Positions 44,649 to 53,166 of a stretch of DNA of 64,000 bases are shown piece after piece. The stretch lies in NCBI GenBank assembly GCA_017535315.1, contig JAFXUD010000087.1, positions 1 to 64,000 of the forward strand, read 5' to 3'. The position numbers were made by a program, and so were the translations under genes. Position 1 is the stretch's first letter; the number at the start of each line of letters is the position of its first letter. The notes under the pieces were generated by a model, which saw only the letters and a list, made by a program, of their open reading frames with translations, did not search any database and was not told the DNA's origin. The DNA comes from Victivallales bacterium (lineage in GTDB: Bacteria > Verrucomicrobiota > Lentisphaeria > Oligosphaerales > Oligosphaeraceae).

Positions 44649-47600
44649 TCACTGCAGGATGACCAGATTGCGATTGGAGACGGCAGCCAGACCAGCAGCT
44701 CCAGAGGCGACCACAGGACGGAACTGGCTTGAGACATTGGTTTCAAAGGCGAACTTGCCTGTCACCTTACCGTTGGAATCCAGCTCATAGAGGAAGCCGT
44801 CGCGGCAGACGGTGTAGAGCTTGCCGTTATGTTCAGCCAAACCGCCAAGCCCCGAGGGTAGCTCCGTGCTCCACGCCACCTTCATTCCCTGCCCTACGCG
44901 CACCACAGTACCGTTCTCAACGGCCACGGCGAAGCCATTGCCGCAAGAGGCCAGCTTCACGGGCACGCCGCCAAGCGGAATCGGGCTGATTTCGGGGGTC
45001 TGCTGCCTGTCCAGCGAGGTCATCACGTGGACGGCATTGTCCTCGCGTCCGCAGATGAAGACAGGCTTGCCGTCGCCGTTGATGTCGCAGACGATGGTGT
45101 CATAGTTCCAGGCACCGTTTGTACGCTGGAAGAGCAGCTTGCCCTCTGCGTTGATCATCTGGTGATAGTAATAGCCAGCGCCCAACATGATTTCATCGAT
45201 GCCATCGCCATCGCAGTCTGCGGCGGCCCCGCTGATCATGTTGTGGTAGCACTTGAACGCCCAGAGCTTCTTGCCCGTCAGGTCGTAGGCGACCGCCATC
45301 CAGCCCGTGGAGCCGACCACGAAACCAGACTCGCCCTTCGCATCCTTCTCCGCGCGTTTGAAGGGGAAGATGGTGGTGATGCGGCTGTAGATGCTGCTCT
45401 GCGTGGCAATCTGTTTGCCTGTCCCGTCATAAAGGCACCAATGGCTTTCGGGGTTCTTCACGTTGTTCAGGTCATAGCCGACCACCCAGAACTCCTGCCC
45501 CTTTGCGTCGATGATGGGGCAGACGACCGTTGCCGCACCCTCGCTGCTGACACTCCACGCCACCGTGCCATCTGGACGCACCACGCTGAAATTGCCAGCG
45601 ATGTCCCCGACGCCGAAGCCACTCTTGCCGGCGGCGAAGGCCACGATTTCATTCTCCCACTGGATTTGATGCTTGACAAAGAGCTCCTCCGCCTCGCGTA
45701 GAGCGCACGGGGCAAAGGCAACAACCTCCCCTTTTGCCTCCCTGGGCAGCTCCACCACCTCGTCAAGGGCGATGTCCGTCGGTTCGGCAAAGCCCTTCTT
45801 CCAGGCGCCAATCTGCACAGAGCGCACGCCGAAGCCAATGACGCCATTCGGGCCCACGAAGAGCTGTTCGCCGTCAAAGGCGATGCCATTGCCTTGATAG
45901 GGGCCCATAAGCACCAGCTGACCAGCCGCTGTCCACGCGCCGTCCGCCAGTTTACGCAGCTCTGCGCCAGCTTCGTGATTGAAGAAATGCGCGTTCCGCA
46001 GAACATCGCCAGAGTGCATGTCTGCACGTTGGCGGGAAAGCACCACGCGAACAACGGGGTCTGCATAGCAGTAGTCGTAATAGGCGCTGTTTTTGCCGGA
46101 GCTTGTCGGCTGGTCCTGGCTGGACAGCTCCAGCTCCGCGTCGCCACCATGGATGAAGAACTCCGTTGGCGAGGGGGTCTTCGGGAAGCCAGCGGGGTCG
46201 TAGATGTTGGCGCGCAGCTGGTCGATGGGCGTCGTGTCCGCCAACTGGTGGAACGAGATGGTCTGCGGATTCTCCCGCTTCATCTCTCCGAGGCTGCGCC
46301 AGCGGTATTCGGCAAGGAACTCCCCTGGCTCCCGCGCCTTAAGCTCGTCGATAATCCAGAAATCCCGTTTGGCGTTCCAGACGATGGTTCGCGTCCAGTC
46401 CGATGGTCCGTACTCTTCGGCGGTCACGCGCGTGACGGCGAAGCGCTTCGAGGGTGTCATCGCCTGTGCGCGGACTTGTCCCAGTGCGCCGCGGGCGGTG
46501 CCGTCGGGTCGGATGTGCTTTCCGTTCACGCTCAGGGAGAGGGTGTTGTGCTCCTCTGGACCATACAGGATGTAGTGGCCTTCGGTGAGCCAGACATTGC
46601 GCCCGCGACCATAGCGGAGAATGGCGTTCAAATCGCAGTGGCCGTGCGGAGAGCGGTTAAGCCCCGAGGTCAAGAGGAAGTCGCCGTCGCCCTCCCAGCC
46701 GCTGCGGAAATAGGCCTTGTCCAGTATGGGGAAATCGTATTTGGGGGCCTTCCTCTGCTCCAGGCGGAAATCGTCCATCGGGAAGACCAGCAGGCCGTTG
46801 TAGTGGTCGCTGATGGGATACTCCTTGGTGAGGTCAATCCCGAACTCCTCGATTCTCTCCTTGTAAGCAGATGAAATCATGCGCTTTCCAATCAGGCTGA
46901 GGATGGCCTTGGAGTCGGGATCGTCGAAGATATCGACGGCGTAGCCGAGAATCTCCGTGGAGCCACCCGTCCCCATCGCCCCTGAATCACCGTAGCCTGG
47001 TGTGCGCATGGTCTGCGCCCACTGCGCCTTTGTATAGACGAAGTAGTCCTGCATGGCAGGCTTGCGGAAGAAGGCAAGGTCATACTTGCCCGAGGCCAGC
47101 GCAAAATTGATGAAGATGCTGGTGCAGAGGTGATGGTAGCCAGGTGCGTCCTCTGGTCCGATGGAGTGTGGCTCCACGCCAATCATCGCGTTCTCGGCGG
47201 CGGCCATCCAGTAGCGGGCTGGCTCGAAGTTGTAGCGGTGCAGGAGATATTCGCCAGAGAAGTAGCTGGTGCGCGAGGCGAAAATCGGATGGTTCGTGTA
47301 GTAGGTGACAATCCCCTTGTCGTAGTTCGCGTTCACGCCCGACATCTCCCAGTAGTTCATCGTGTCCTCGCCAATCTTGAGTGTCAAGCGCGCCGCACGG
47401 GCACGGTCCTCCGCCGTGAAAAGGGGCGAATCCTCCATCCCCGCAAACTGCCAGACGGCGTTGTGCCACGAGAAGGTTGGCGGGCGGTCCGAAGTGTCCT
47501 TGAGCGTCCCGTAGAGCTCCTCGTACATCTTGAGCATCTCCGAGTAGATGTGCACGGCGGATTCGTCCCCCGTCCGCAGGAAATGGAGGTAGGGTAGCTT

Positions 47601-48239
47601 AAGGTTGTTGACGGCATACGTGCGTGGCAGCCACGCCTTTCCGTCCGTGAAAAGGTCGTAGAGCCGCTTAATCCACGTCTCACGGACGTTGTCCGAAACT
47701 GGCTTCGCAGGGAAATCGGCGCACTGGATGAAGAAGGATAGCTGCTTCGGGTCCTTAAACTTCGCCGTCAGGGCGTCTGCCGCTTCCAGCACCGCCTCCT
47801 CCGTGGCGCCACCCAGGAAGACCGCGCCTGTCTTCCAGTCGTAGAGTTCGGGCAACACGCGCGTCTCCGCACCCTTTTGCACGGAAAGGATGCGCAAGGT
47901 GGCAAGCAGCCGCCTGCCAATCATGCTTCCGTTTCCCTTGCCAACGACAATCAAGGGTCGCCCCTCGGCGCGAGCCGCAGCGGTTTCCATAATGGGGAAG
48001 GTTATACTCCAGGCGGCTGCCAGCGTCTGCTGCACCGCCGTTTCGAGCCCCTTGTTTGCCAGCTCGCCTGCTTCAATCTTCACGATGGCCCCGCGTTCCA
48101 GGTTCAGTACCCTCTGCGGCTCCCATGCCTTGAAATCAGCTGGGAATGGAACGGATTTCACTCTTTTCAACGGCGCTGCAATTGTGTTCATCATGGCAAA
48201 AAGAAAGAAGATTAGGAAAAAACTTGGATGAGGTTTCAT
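44649..48239 (-). CDS. heparinase II/III-like protein with C-terminal beta-propeller
   Basis: A 1196-residue exported protein with a signal peptide (about residues 1-22). Residues about 30-180 resemble the substrate-binding-like N-terminal domain of polysaccharide lyases; 190-470 form an alpha/alpha toroid; 490-720 are a heparinase II/III beta-sandwich with SPHGHCDLNAILRYGRGRNV, where His and Asp would bind metal. From about 890 on, repeated blades with GDGIDEIMLGAGYY and DINGDGKPVFI look like a calcium-binding FG-GAP/PQQ-type propeller. The likely activity is lyase cleavage of a uronic-acid glycan. The fusion with a propeller is uncommon. It sits four bases upstream of tatC. Confidence 0.78.
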   Translation of the reverse strand: MKPHPSFFLIFFLFAMMNTIAAPLKRVKSVPFPADFKAWEPQRVLNLERGAIVKIEAGELANKGLETAVQQTLAAAWSITFPIMETAAARAEGRPLIVVGKGNGSMIGRRLLATLRILSVQKGAETRVLPELYDWKTGAVFLGGATEEAVLEAADALTAKFKDPKQLSFFIQCADFPAKPVSDNVRETWIKRLYDLFTDGKAWLPRTYAVNNLKLPYLHFLRTGDESAVHIYSEMLKMYEELYGTLKDTSDRPPTFSWHNAVWQFAGMEDSPLFTAEDRARAARLTLKIGEDTMNYWEMSGVNANYDKGIVTYYTNHPIFASRTSYFSGEYLLHRYNFEPARYWMAAAENAMIGVEPHSIGPEDAPGYHHLCTSIFINFALASGKYDLAFFRKPAMQDYFVYTKAQWAQTMRTPGYGDSGAMGTGGSTEILGYAVDIFDDPDSKAILSLIGKRMISSAYKERIEEFGIDLTKEYPISDHYNGLLVFPMDDFRLEQRKAPKYDFPILDKAYFRSGWEGDGDFLLTSGLNRSPHGHCDLNAILRYGRGRNVWLTEGHYILYGPEEHNTLSLSVNGKHIRPDGTARGALGQVRAQAMTPSKRFAVTRVTAEEYGPSDWTRTIVWNAKRDFWIIDELKAREPGEFLAEYRWRSLGEMKRENPQTISFHQLADTTPIDQLRANIYDPAGFPKTPSPTEFFIHGGDAELELSSQDQPTSSGKNSAYYDYCYADPVVRVVLSRQRADMHSGDVLRNAHFFNHEAGAELRKLADGAWTAAGQLVLMGPYQGNGIAFDGEQLFVGPNGVIGFGVRSVQIGAWKKGFAEPTDIALDEVVELPREAKGEVVAFAPCALREAEELFVKHQIQWENEIVAFAAGKSGFGVGDIAGNFSVVRPDGTVAWSVSSEGAATVVCPIIDAKGQEFWVVGYDLNNVKNPESHWCLYDGTGKQIATQSSIYSRITTIFPFKRAEKDAKGESGFVVGSTGWMAVAYDLTGKKLWAFKCYHNMISGAAADCDGDGIDEIMLGAGYYYHQMINAEGKLLFQRTNGAWNYDTIVCDINGDGKPVFICGREDNAVHVMTSLDRQQTPEISPIPLGGVPVKLASCGNGFAVAVENGTVVRVGQGMKVAWSTELPSGLGGLAEHNGKLYTVCRDGFLYELDSNGKVTGKFAFETNVSSQFRPVVASGAAGLAAVSNRNLVILQ

Positions 48240-48563
48240 AAATGTATGTAGTTGGCTGTTTTTTCATTTATTACAAACACGATGTCTATGGTCTTTGGAA
48301 TAATGTAACATTGATTTGAGTTTTGTCCAAGAATAAAAGGGATAAATAGGGATAAAAGGGATGGAAGGGATAAAAGCAATCAAATGAGGGGCTTCTTGGC
48401 AAAAATGCACCGTTCCACACAAAAAAGTGTGATTGCGATTGGAAAAGTGAAACAGATTTGGTATAATATTGTAAATAGGATTGTGTCATCAACACGCCCT
48501 GTCCCTCTTGATAGATGACGACAGGCGACCAGCAATAACCTCGCAAAAATCCAGACTACCATC
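48240..48563. other. divergent intergenic region with 9-base repeats
   Basis: This 324-base gap separates the heparinase-like gene (-) from the ABC-2-like gene (+). It contains four units of about GGGATAAAA (48338-48375), a good plus-strand promoter (48439-48467) and no gene I can support. A short minus-strand frame here lacks any recognisable feature. Confidence 0.6.
48439..48467 (+). promoter_or_regulatory. promoter for the ABC-2-like/TPR operon
   Basis: TTGGAA (48439-48444) and TATAAT (48462-48467) are 17 bases apart, about 97 bases before the ATG at 48564. Confidence 0.65.
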
Positions 48564-49976
48564 ATGAAAGCCTTCTCGGCAATAGTTCTCCAGACCATAC
48601 GCTCCGCCATCCGAGCTAAAGTTTTCCACGTGCTTTTCGCGCTCATCATCCTTGCGGTCTTTCTTCTTCCTGTAACGGTATCGGGAGACGGTACGGCGAA
48701 GGGCCTCGTCCAGATTTCCATCACCTATTCGCTGGGCGTAGTGGTGGCGCTCATCTCGACGACCACGTTGTGGCTCTCCTGCTCGCAACTCTCGCGTGAA
48801 ATCGAGACCTACAACATCCACCTGGTGGTGGCCAAGCCCTGCCCCAAATGGAAACTCTGGTTGGGCAAGTGGTTCGGCATCTTCATCATGCACACGCTGA
48901 TTCTGCTCGTCTCCGCCACGCTAATCTTCGCCCTCATCCAGTACCGCGTTTACCGCGACACCGCTAAAGGGCGCTTCTCCAAGCAGGAGATTGAGCAGCT
49001 GAACAAGGAGACCCGCGTGGGACGCCGCTCCTTCCGCCCCGACCCGACCAAATTCGACGAGGCCGTCGAGCGCGAGTACGCCCGCAAGAAGGCGGAAGGC
49101 ACCCTCACAGGCAACGAAGAGAGCGACAAGGCGGAAATCCGTCGCCAGCTCGTCGCCAAGGAGGGCGAAGTCGCTCCAGGTACCGCAAAGACCTGGGTAT
49201 TCAAAGGCGTCACAGGCAAAGGGGAACTTTACCTCCGCTACCGAATCTACTCTGGCTCCACCTCGGCGATGGATCAGAAGACCATGCCTGGACTCTGGGG
49301 GGTGCGCGCGCCAGATGCACCGCCGACCGTGGCCGACCCATTCGTCTATATGCTGACCAGCTCCATGGGCGGCACCTTCCAGGAGGTGCGCATCAACAAC
49401 GAAGCCATCGACAAGGTCAACGGCAACACCGTCTCCATCCGCTACGTCAACCCGCCCAAGGAGGCGGAGGAGTGGCAGGGCGTTGAGGGAGCTTCTGCCA
49501 TGTTCCAGCTCAAGGACGGCCCCATCCTCATGGTGGCGGTCTCCTCCTTCCTGGAGAACTACTGCCGCGCCATGCTGCTGGCCATCTTTCAGATTGCCTT
49601 CCTGGCAGCCCTGGGGTGCGCGGTCAGCGCCGCCTTCTCCACGCCAGTCGCCGCCTTCGTCGCCGTCACCTACCTGCTCATCGGCCTGGCCGTCCGCCCC
49701 GCCATTGACGCACCTCTGCAGAACGACGACGGCTCCTACCGCTACAAGGGCTTCCATGACAAGGCTGCCCATTACCTGGCGATTGGCGTCGGGCAGATCG
49801 TGGTCTCCGTCGATGACCTGGACGCCACCTCGGCATTGGCAAACGGCCGCCTGGTGGAAAACAGCCGTCTCCTCTACTCCTTCTTCACCTTGCTGCTCCT
49901 CCGCACAGGGTTGATTTCCGCCGTCGGTCTCTGGATCATCTACAAGCGTGAACTGGGAGCCGTCATCAGGAGATAA
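48564..49976 (+). CDS. ABC-2-like membrane permease
   Basis: A 470-residue membrane protein with about six predicted helices. Helix pairs at the N-terminus (VFHVLFALIILAVFLLPVTV, YSLGVVVALISTTTLWLSC) and C-terminus surround a large hydrophilic loop (about residues 130-320). ETYNIHLVVAKPCPKWKLWLGKW matches the cytoplasmic coupling region of ABC-2 permeases. No ATPase gene is adjacent, so the partner is encoded elsewhere or is missing. The next gene, 56 bases on, is probably its functional companion. Confidence 0.7.
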   Translation: MKAFSAIVLQTIRSAIRAKVFHVLFALIILAVFLLPVTVSGDGTAKGLVQISITYSLGVVVALISTTTLWLSCSQLSREIETYNIHLVVAKPCPKWKLWLGKWFGIFIMHTLILLVSATLIFALIQYRVYRDTAKGRFSKQEIEQLNKETRVGRRSFRPDPTKFDEAVEREYARKKAEGTLTGNEESDKAEIRRQLVAKEGEVAPGTAKTWVFKGVTGKGELYLRYRIYSGSTSAMDQKTMPGLWGVRAPDAPPTVADPFVYMLTSSMGGTFQEVRINNEAIDKVNGNTVSIRYVNPPKEAEEWQGVEGASAMFQLKDGPILMVAVSSFLENYCRAMLLAIFQIAFLAALGCAVSAAFSTPVAAFVAVTYLLIGLAVRPAIDAPLQNDDGSYRYKGFHDKAAHYLAIGVGQIVVSVDDLDATSALANGRLVENSRLLYSFFTLLLLRTGLISAVGLWIIYKRELGAVIRR

Positions 49977-50032
49977 GGTGTTTGATTCCTCCTACCTTGT
50001 CACGATTTCATCCATAACACATAAAAGTCGCA

Positions 50033-51649
50033 ATGAAAAAGACACCCATTCAATTTCTATGCTTCTTTGCAGCCCTGGTCGTGCTGGCGTTTGCGCTGTC
50101 GATTCTGCAGGGACGCATGAACGCCATACGCTACAATGACAAGCTGACGGACGTGGACCCGCTGGAGAACGCACCACCCCTGGTGGCCTTCACCAGTGTC
50201 GCGCTGGGCGGATTCCGCGGCCTGGCCGCCGACCTGCTCTGGCTCCGTTCCAGCGCCATGCAGGACGAAGGCAAGTACTATGAAATGGTGCAGCTTGCCG
50301 ACTGGATCATCAAGCTCCAGCCGCGCAACACCTCCTCCCATGCCTTCCTGGCGTGGAACATGGCGTACAACGTCTCCGTCACCTTCACGAGCTTCGAAGA
50401 CCGCTGGCGCTGGGTCAAGCGCGGCATTGAGCTCATCCGTGACGAAGGGCTGGCCCTGAACCCAGGCGACCCCGAGCTCTTCCGCCAACTTGGCTGGATC
50501 TACCAGCACAAGATGGGCAAGGACCTCGATGATGCCAACCGCTACTACAAGACGGAGTTTGCCAAGGAAATGATCCGTCTTTTCGCCGACTACTATGGAC
50601 GCTGGGACGAGCTCATCAACGCCCCTACCAACGAGGAGAAGCTCCGTGCCGCCCTAAATGGCAGCAACGAGTTCTGGCGCATCATCAACAAATACAACTA
50701 CCCCAACTTCGCGGCCTTCGAGCAGCGCTTCCGCGAACTGGCCGTCATTCCGCCCGATGTAAAGAAAGAACTGGATGAACTCGGCATCGCCGACACTGTT
50801 GAAATCTGCCTGCGCTACCGCTGGATGACCCAGAAATACCGTCTCGACCCAGCCTATCTGAAAAAACTCAACGAAACCTTCGGCGAACTGGACTACCGCC
50901 TTCCCGAAGCACACGCCATCTACTGGGCGGAAAAGGGTCGCGAGCAATGGACAGCTGACAAGGACAAGTTCAAGAAGCTTTCCTGCGACCGCATGATCTT
51001 CCAGTCACTGGCTGCCGCCTTTGGAACTGGACGCCTGGTTTACCTGAAGAAGCTGGAACACCTGGAGATGACCCCCAACATAAAAATCGTCGATGCAGTC
51101 AACCGCGCCTACCAGGAGGCCTGGGAGCAGCACGGTGAAAACACCGTCGGCGGCGCCTACGGCAACTTCCTCGTCGATGCAGTCGTCACGCTCTACAAAT
51201 TCGGCGAGAAGAAAAAGGCGGAAGAGTACCGCAAAATCGGCGCATCCTACAAGCGCTACGGTGACCGCTTCACCAAATATCCGCTGGATGAATTCGTACT
51301 GAAGGAACTGGCCGAAGACATGAAGGTGGCCTCCTACCCCGTCGCCCAGGGCACTGTGCAGAGTTATCTGATGAACTCCTACTACCAGAGCGCCATCGGT
51401 GAAGAAGAGGTTGCGGGCAACTACGCCCTCATCGCCAAGCAACTCTACGACCGCTACCAGAAGTTCGTCGAAGGCACCGAAAAGCGTCGCGCCCTGCCCA
51501 GCTGGAAGCAGATGGCCAAAACCAGCCTTGAAATCACCAAGCAGCGCATCCCACCCGTGCTTGCCAAGGAGCTTGAGGCAAAACGCCCCAAGGACGGCGA
51601 GGTCTTCATCCCCGAAGCCAAGGATATCGAGGCCCCCGAGGTCAAGTAG
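50033..51649 (+). CDS. membrane-anchored TPR-like helical protein
   Basis: A 538-residue protein with one N-terminal membrane anchor (about residues 7-25) and an otherwise helical periplasmic domain. AFTSVALGGFRGLAADLLWLRSSAMQDEGKYYE followed by QLADWIIKLQPRNTSSHAFLAWNMAYN resembles TPR units. I recognise it only as a conserved companion of ABC-2-like genes in PVC-type genomes; its function is unknown. It likely assembles with the upstream permease. Confidence 0.65.
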   Translation: MKKTPIQFLCFFAALVVLAFALSILQGRMNAIRYNDKLTDVDPLENAPPLVAFTSVALGGFRGLAADLLWLRSSAMQDEGKYYEMVQLADWIIKLQPRNTSSHAFLAWNMAYNVSVTFTSFEDRWRWVKRGIELIRDEGLALNPGDPELFRQLGWIYQHKMGKDLDDANRYYKTEFAKEMIRLFADYYGRWDELINAPTNEEKLRAALNGSNEFWRIINKYNYPNFAAFEQRFRELAVIPPDVKKELDELGIADTVEICLRYRWMTQKYRLDPAYLKKLNETFGELDYRLPEAHAIYWAEKGREQWTADKDKFKKLSCDRMIFQSLAAAFGTGRLVYLKKLEHLEMTPNIKIVDAVNRAYQEAWEQHGENTVGGAYGNFLVDAVVTLYKFGEKKKAEEYRKIGASYKRYGDRFTKYPLDEFVLKELAEDMKVASYPVAQGTVQSYLMNSYYQSAIGEEEVAGNYALIAKQLYDRYQKFVEGTEKRRALPSWKQMAKTSLEITKQRIPPVLAKELEAKRPKDGEVFIPEAKDIEAPEVK

Positions 51650-51652
51650 TGG

Positions 51653-51765
51653 TTAGAGGCTAGGGATTAGGGGCTAGGGATTAGGGGCTAGGGATTAGGG
51701 CTTATTTTACACGTCCAATACGCTTTGGGCTAGGAGCTAGGGATTAGGAGCTAGGGATTAGGGTG
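51653..51765. repeat. telomere-like 14-base repeats GGGGCTAGGGATTA
   Basis: GGCTAGGGATTA occurs three times between 51659 and 51700, then GAGCTAGGGATTAG twice between 51729 and 51763. A complementary stretch (ACTAATCCC, then CCCTAACCCC) follows at 51797-51823, so the region can form a long hairpin or G-quadruplexes. It fills the 182-base gap before the amidohydrolase gene. Confidence 0.8.
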
Positions 51766-51831
51766 GAGGAGTAATATGGCTGTACTACCACATACTAATC
51801 CCTCCCCCCTCGTCCCTAACCCCTTTTTATT

Positions 51832-52650
51832 ATGAAAATCTTCGACACCCACACCCACGTATTCCCAGATAAGATCGCACACCAGGCGGTTGCTCACCTG
51901 CGGGAGCTTGCCAATGGCATCCCAGCCTTTACCGATGGCACGGCGGGTGATTTGGCGCAGAAGACAGCACAGGTAGGCTACAGTGGCTGGATGAACTGCC
52001 CTGTGGTAACCCGTCCAGGTCAGGCGAAGTCAGTGAACGCCTGGGCTGCCGCCCTCAATCATTGGCCGCACCTTTCACTTGGCGGCCTCCATCCCGATGA
52101 CGATGATAAAATCGGGCTGCTTACACACATTCAGGAACTGGGATTGCACGGCGTGAAACTGCACCCTGAGTATCAGGAGTTTCAGCTGGACGATGCACGC
52201 ATGGAGCCTGTATGGAACTACTGCGAAATACACGAGCTGCCCGTTCTCATCCACGCAGGCGAGGACATCGGCTTCAAACCACCTTATCATTCGAATCCAA
52301 AGGCTTTCGTGGAGCTTGCCAGACGCCACCCTGCCCTGACGATTGTCGCCGCTCATTCAGGCGGCTGGAAGCTCTGGGACGAGGTAGAAGAGTTCTTCCC
52401 TACAGGCGCGAACCTCTTCATTGACACCTCCTTCTCCCTCCCGTTTATGAAAGACCACGGCCAAATGGCGCGCGTCATCCGCAAAGTCGGCCTAAAAAAT
52501 GTGCTTTTCGGCACGGATTCCCCCTGGCAGGAGCTGTCCGAGGCCATCCACGACATTGCCACCTGTGGTCTGACGGACGATGAATTGCAGGATATCTTCT
52601 GGAACAACGCCAGACGCGTCTGGAAGCACTGCCCAGAGCTGCAGGCATAA
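51832..52650 (+). CDS. amidohydrolase family 2 metal-dependent hydrolase
   Basis: A 272-residue TIM-barrel hydrolase. Metal-binding motifs are seen in order: FDTHTH (His7, His9), GVKLHPEYQ, LIHAGED, VAAHSGG and LFGTDSPWQ with the final Asp. These are typical of amidohydrolase_2 proteins; the substrate cannot be read. It is followed by one base and then the release-factor-like gene, so the two are co-transcribed. Confidence 0.85.
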   Translation: MKIFDTHTHVFPDKIAHQAVAHLRELANGIPAFTDGTAGDLAQKTAQVGYSGWMNCPVVTRPGQAKSVNAWAAALNHWPHLSLGGLHPDDDDKIGLLTHIQELGLHGVKLHPEYQEFQLDDARMEPVWNYCEIHELPVLIHAGEDIGFKPPYHSNPKAFVELARRHPALTIVAAHSGGWKLWDEVEEFFPTGANLFIDTSFSLPFMKDHGQMARVIRKVGLKNVLFGTDSPWQELSEAIHDIATCGLTDDELQDIFWNNARRVWKHCPELQA

Positions 52651-52651
52651 T

Positions 52652-53143
52652 ATGGACACGCAAGAACGCAACGCTTGGCTCTCCCTCGACGAAGAGGCCC
52701 TGGCAAAACAGTGCCGTATCGACACCTGCCGCGGCACAGGTCCTGGAGGGCAGAAGCGCAACAAAACCTCCTCCATGGTCAGGCTACTGCATTTGCCAAG
52801 CGGCATCCTCTCGGAAAATGACGAAACGCGTTCGCAGCACCTGAACCGCATCTACGCCATCCGCAATCTGCGCATGAAACTAGCGCTAGGCGTGCGCCTG
52901 CCCGCTGAAAACGGCCCCATTGGCGAGCCACCAGGTGTAAACTCCGACCGCTATGCCCTCTGGCTGGCACGCATTTTAGATGCCCTTGAAGCCGTGGAAT
53001 ACCGCCTCTCCGATGCCGCCCCCGTCACTGGTCTCGGCACAGGAAAACTCGTCAAGGAGCTCGCCAAAAACCCTGCGGTCTGGCAATTCGTCAACTCACG
53101 CCGCACCGCCTTCGAGCTGCCACTCCTGAAAACGCCACGTTAG
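52652..53143 (+). CDS. release-factor-like GGQ-domain protein
   Basis: A 163-residue protein with CRGTGPGGQKRNKTSSMVRL (about residues 26-45), the GGQ loop that catalyses peptidyl-tRNA hydrolysis. It has only the catalytic domain, lacking the stop-codon-reading domains of RF1/RF2. The C-terminus lacks the strongly basic tail typical of ArfB/YaeJ, so it is a related rescue-factor type rather than clear ArfB. The ATG at 52652 gives the natural N-terminus and comes one base after the stop of the previous gene. Confidence 0.8.
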   Translation: MDTQERNAWLSLDEEALAKQCRIDTCRGTGPGGQKRNKTSSMVRLLHLPSGILSENDETRSQHLNRIYAIRNLRMKLALGVRLPAENGPIGEPPGVNSDRYALWLARILDALEAVEYRLSDAAPVTGLGTGKLVKELAKNPAVWQFVNSRRTAFELPLLKTPR

Positions 53144-53166
53144 CGCTGCGCTTTTCAAGCACCAAC

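Noticed and set aside
52652-53143. ArfB (YaeJ) ribosome rescue factor
   Set aside because: The GGQ loop fits, but the basic C-terminal tail needed to enter the mRNA channel is not evident, so only a general release-factor-like call is made.
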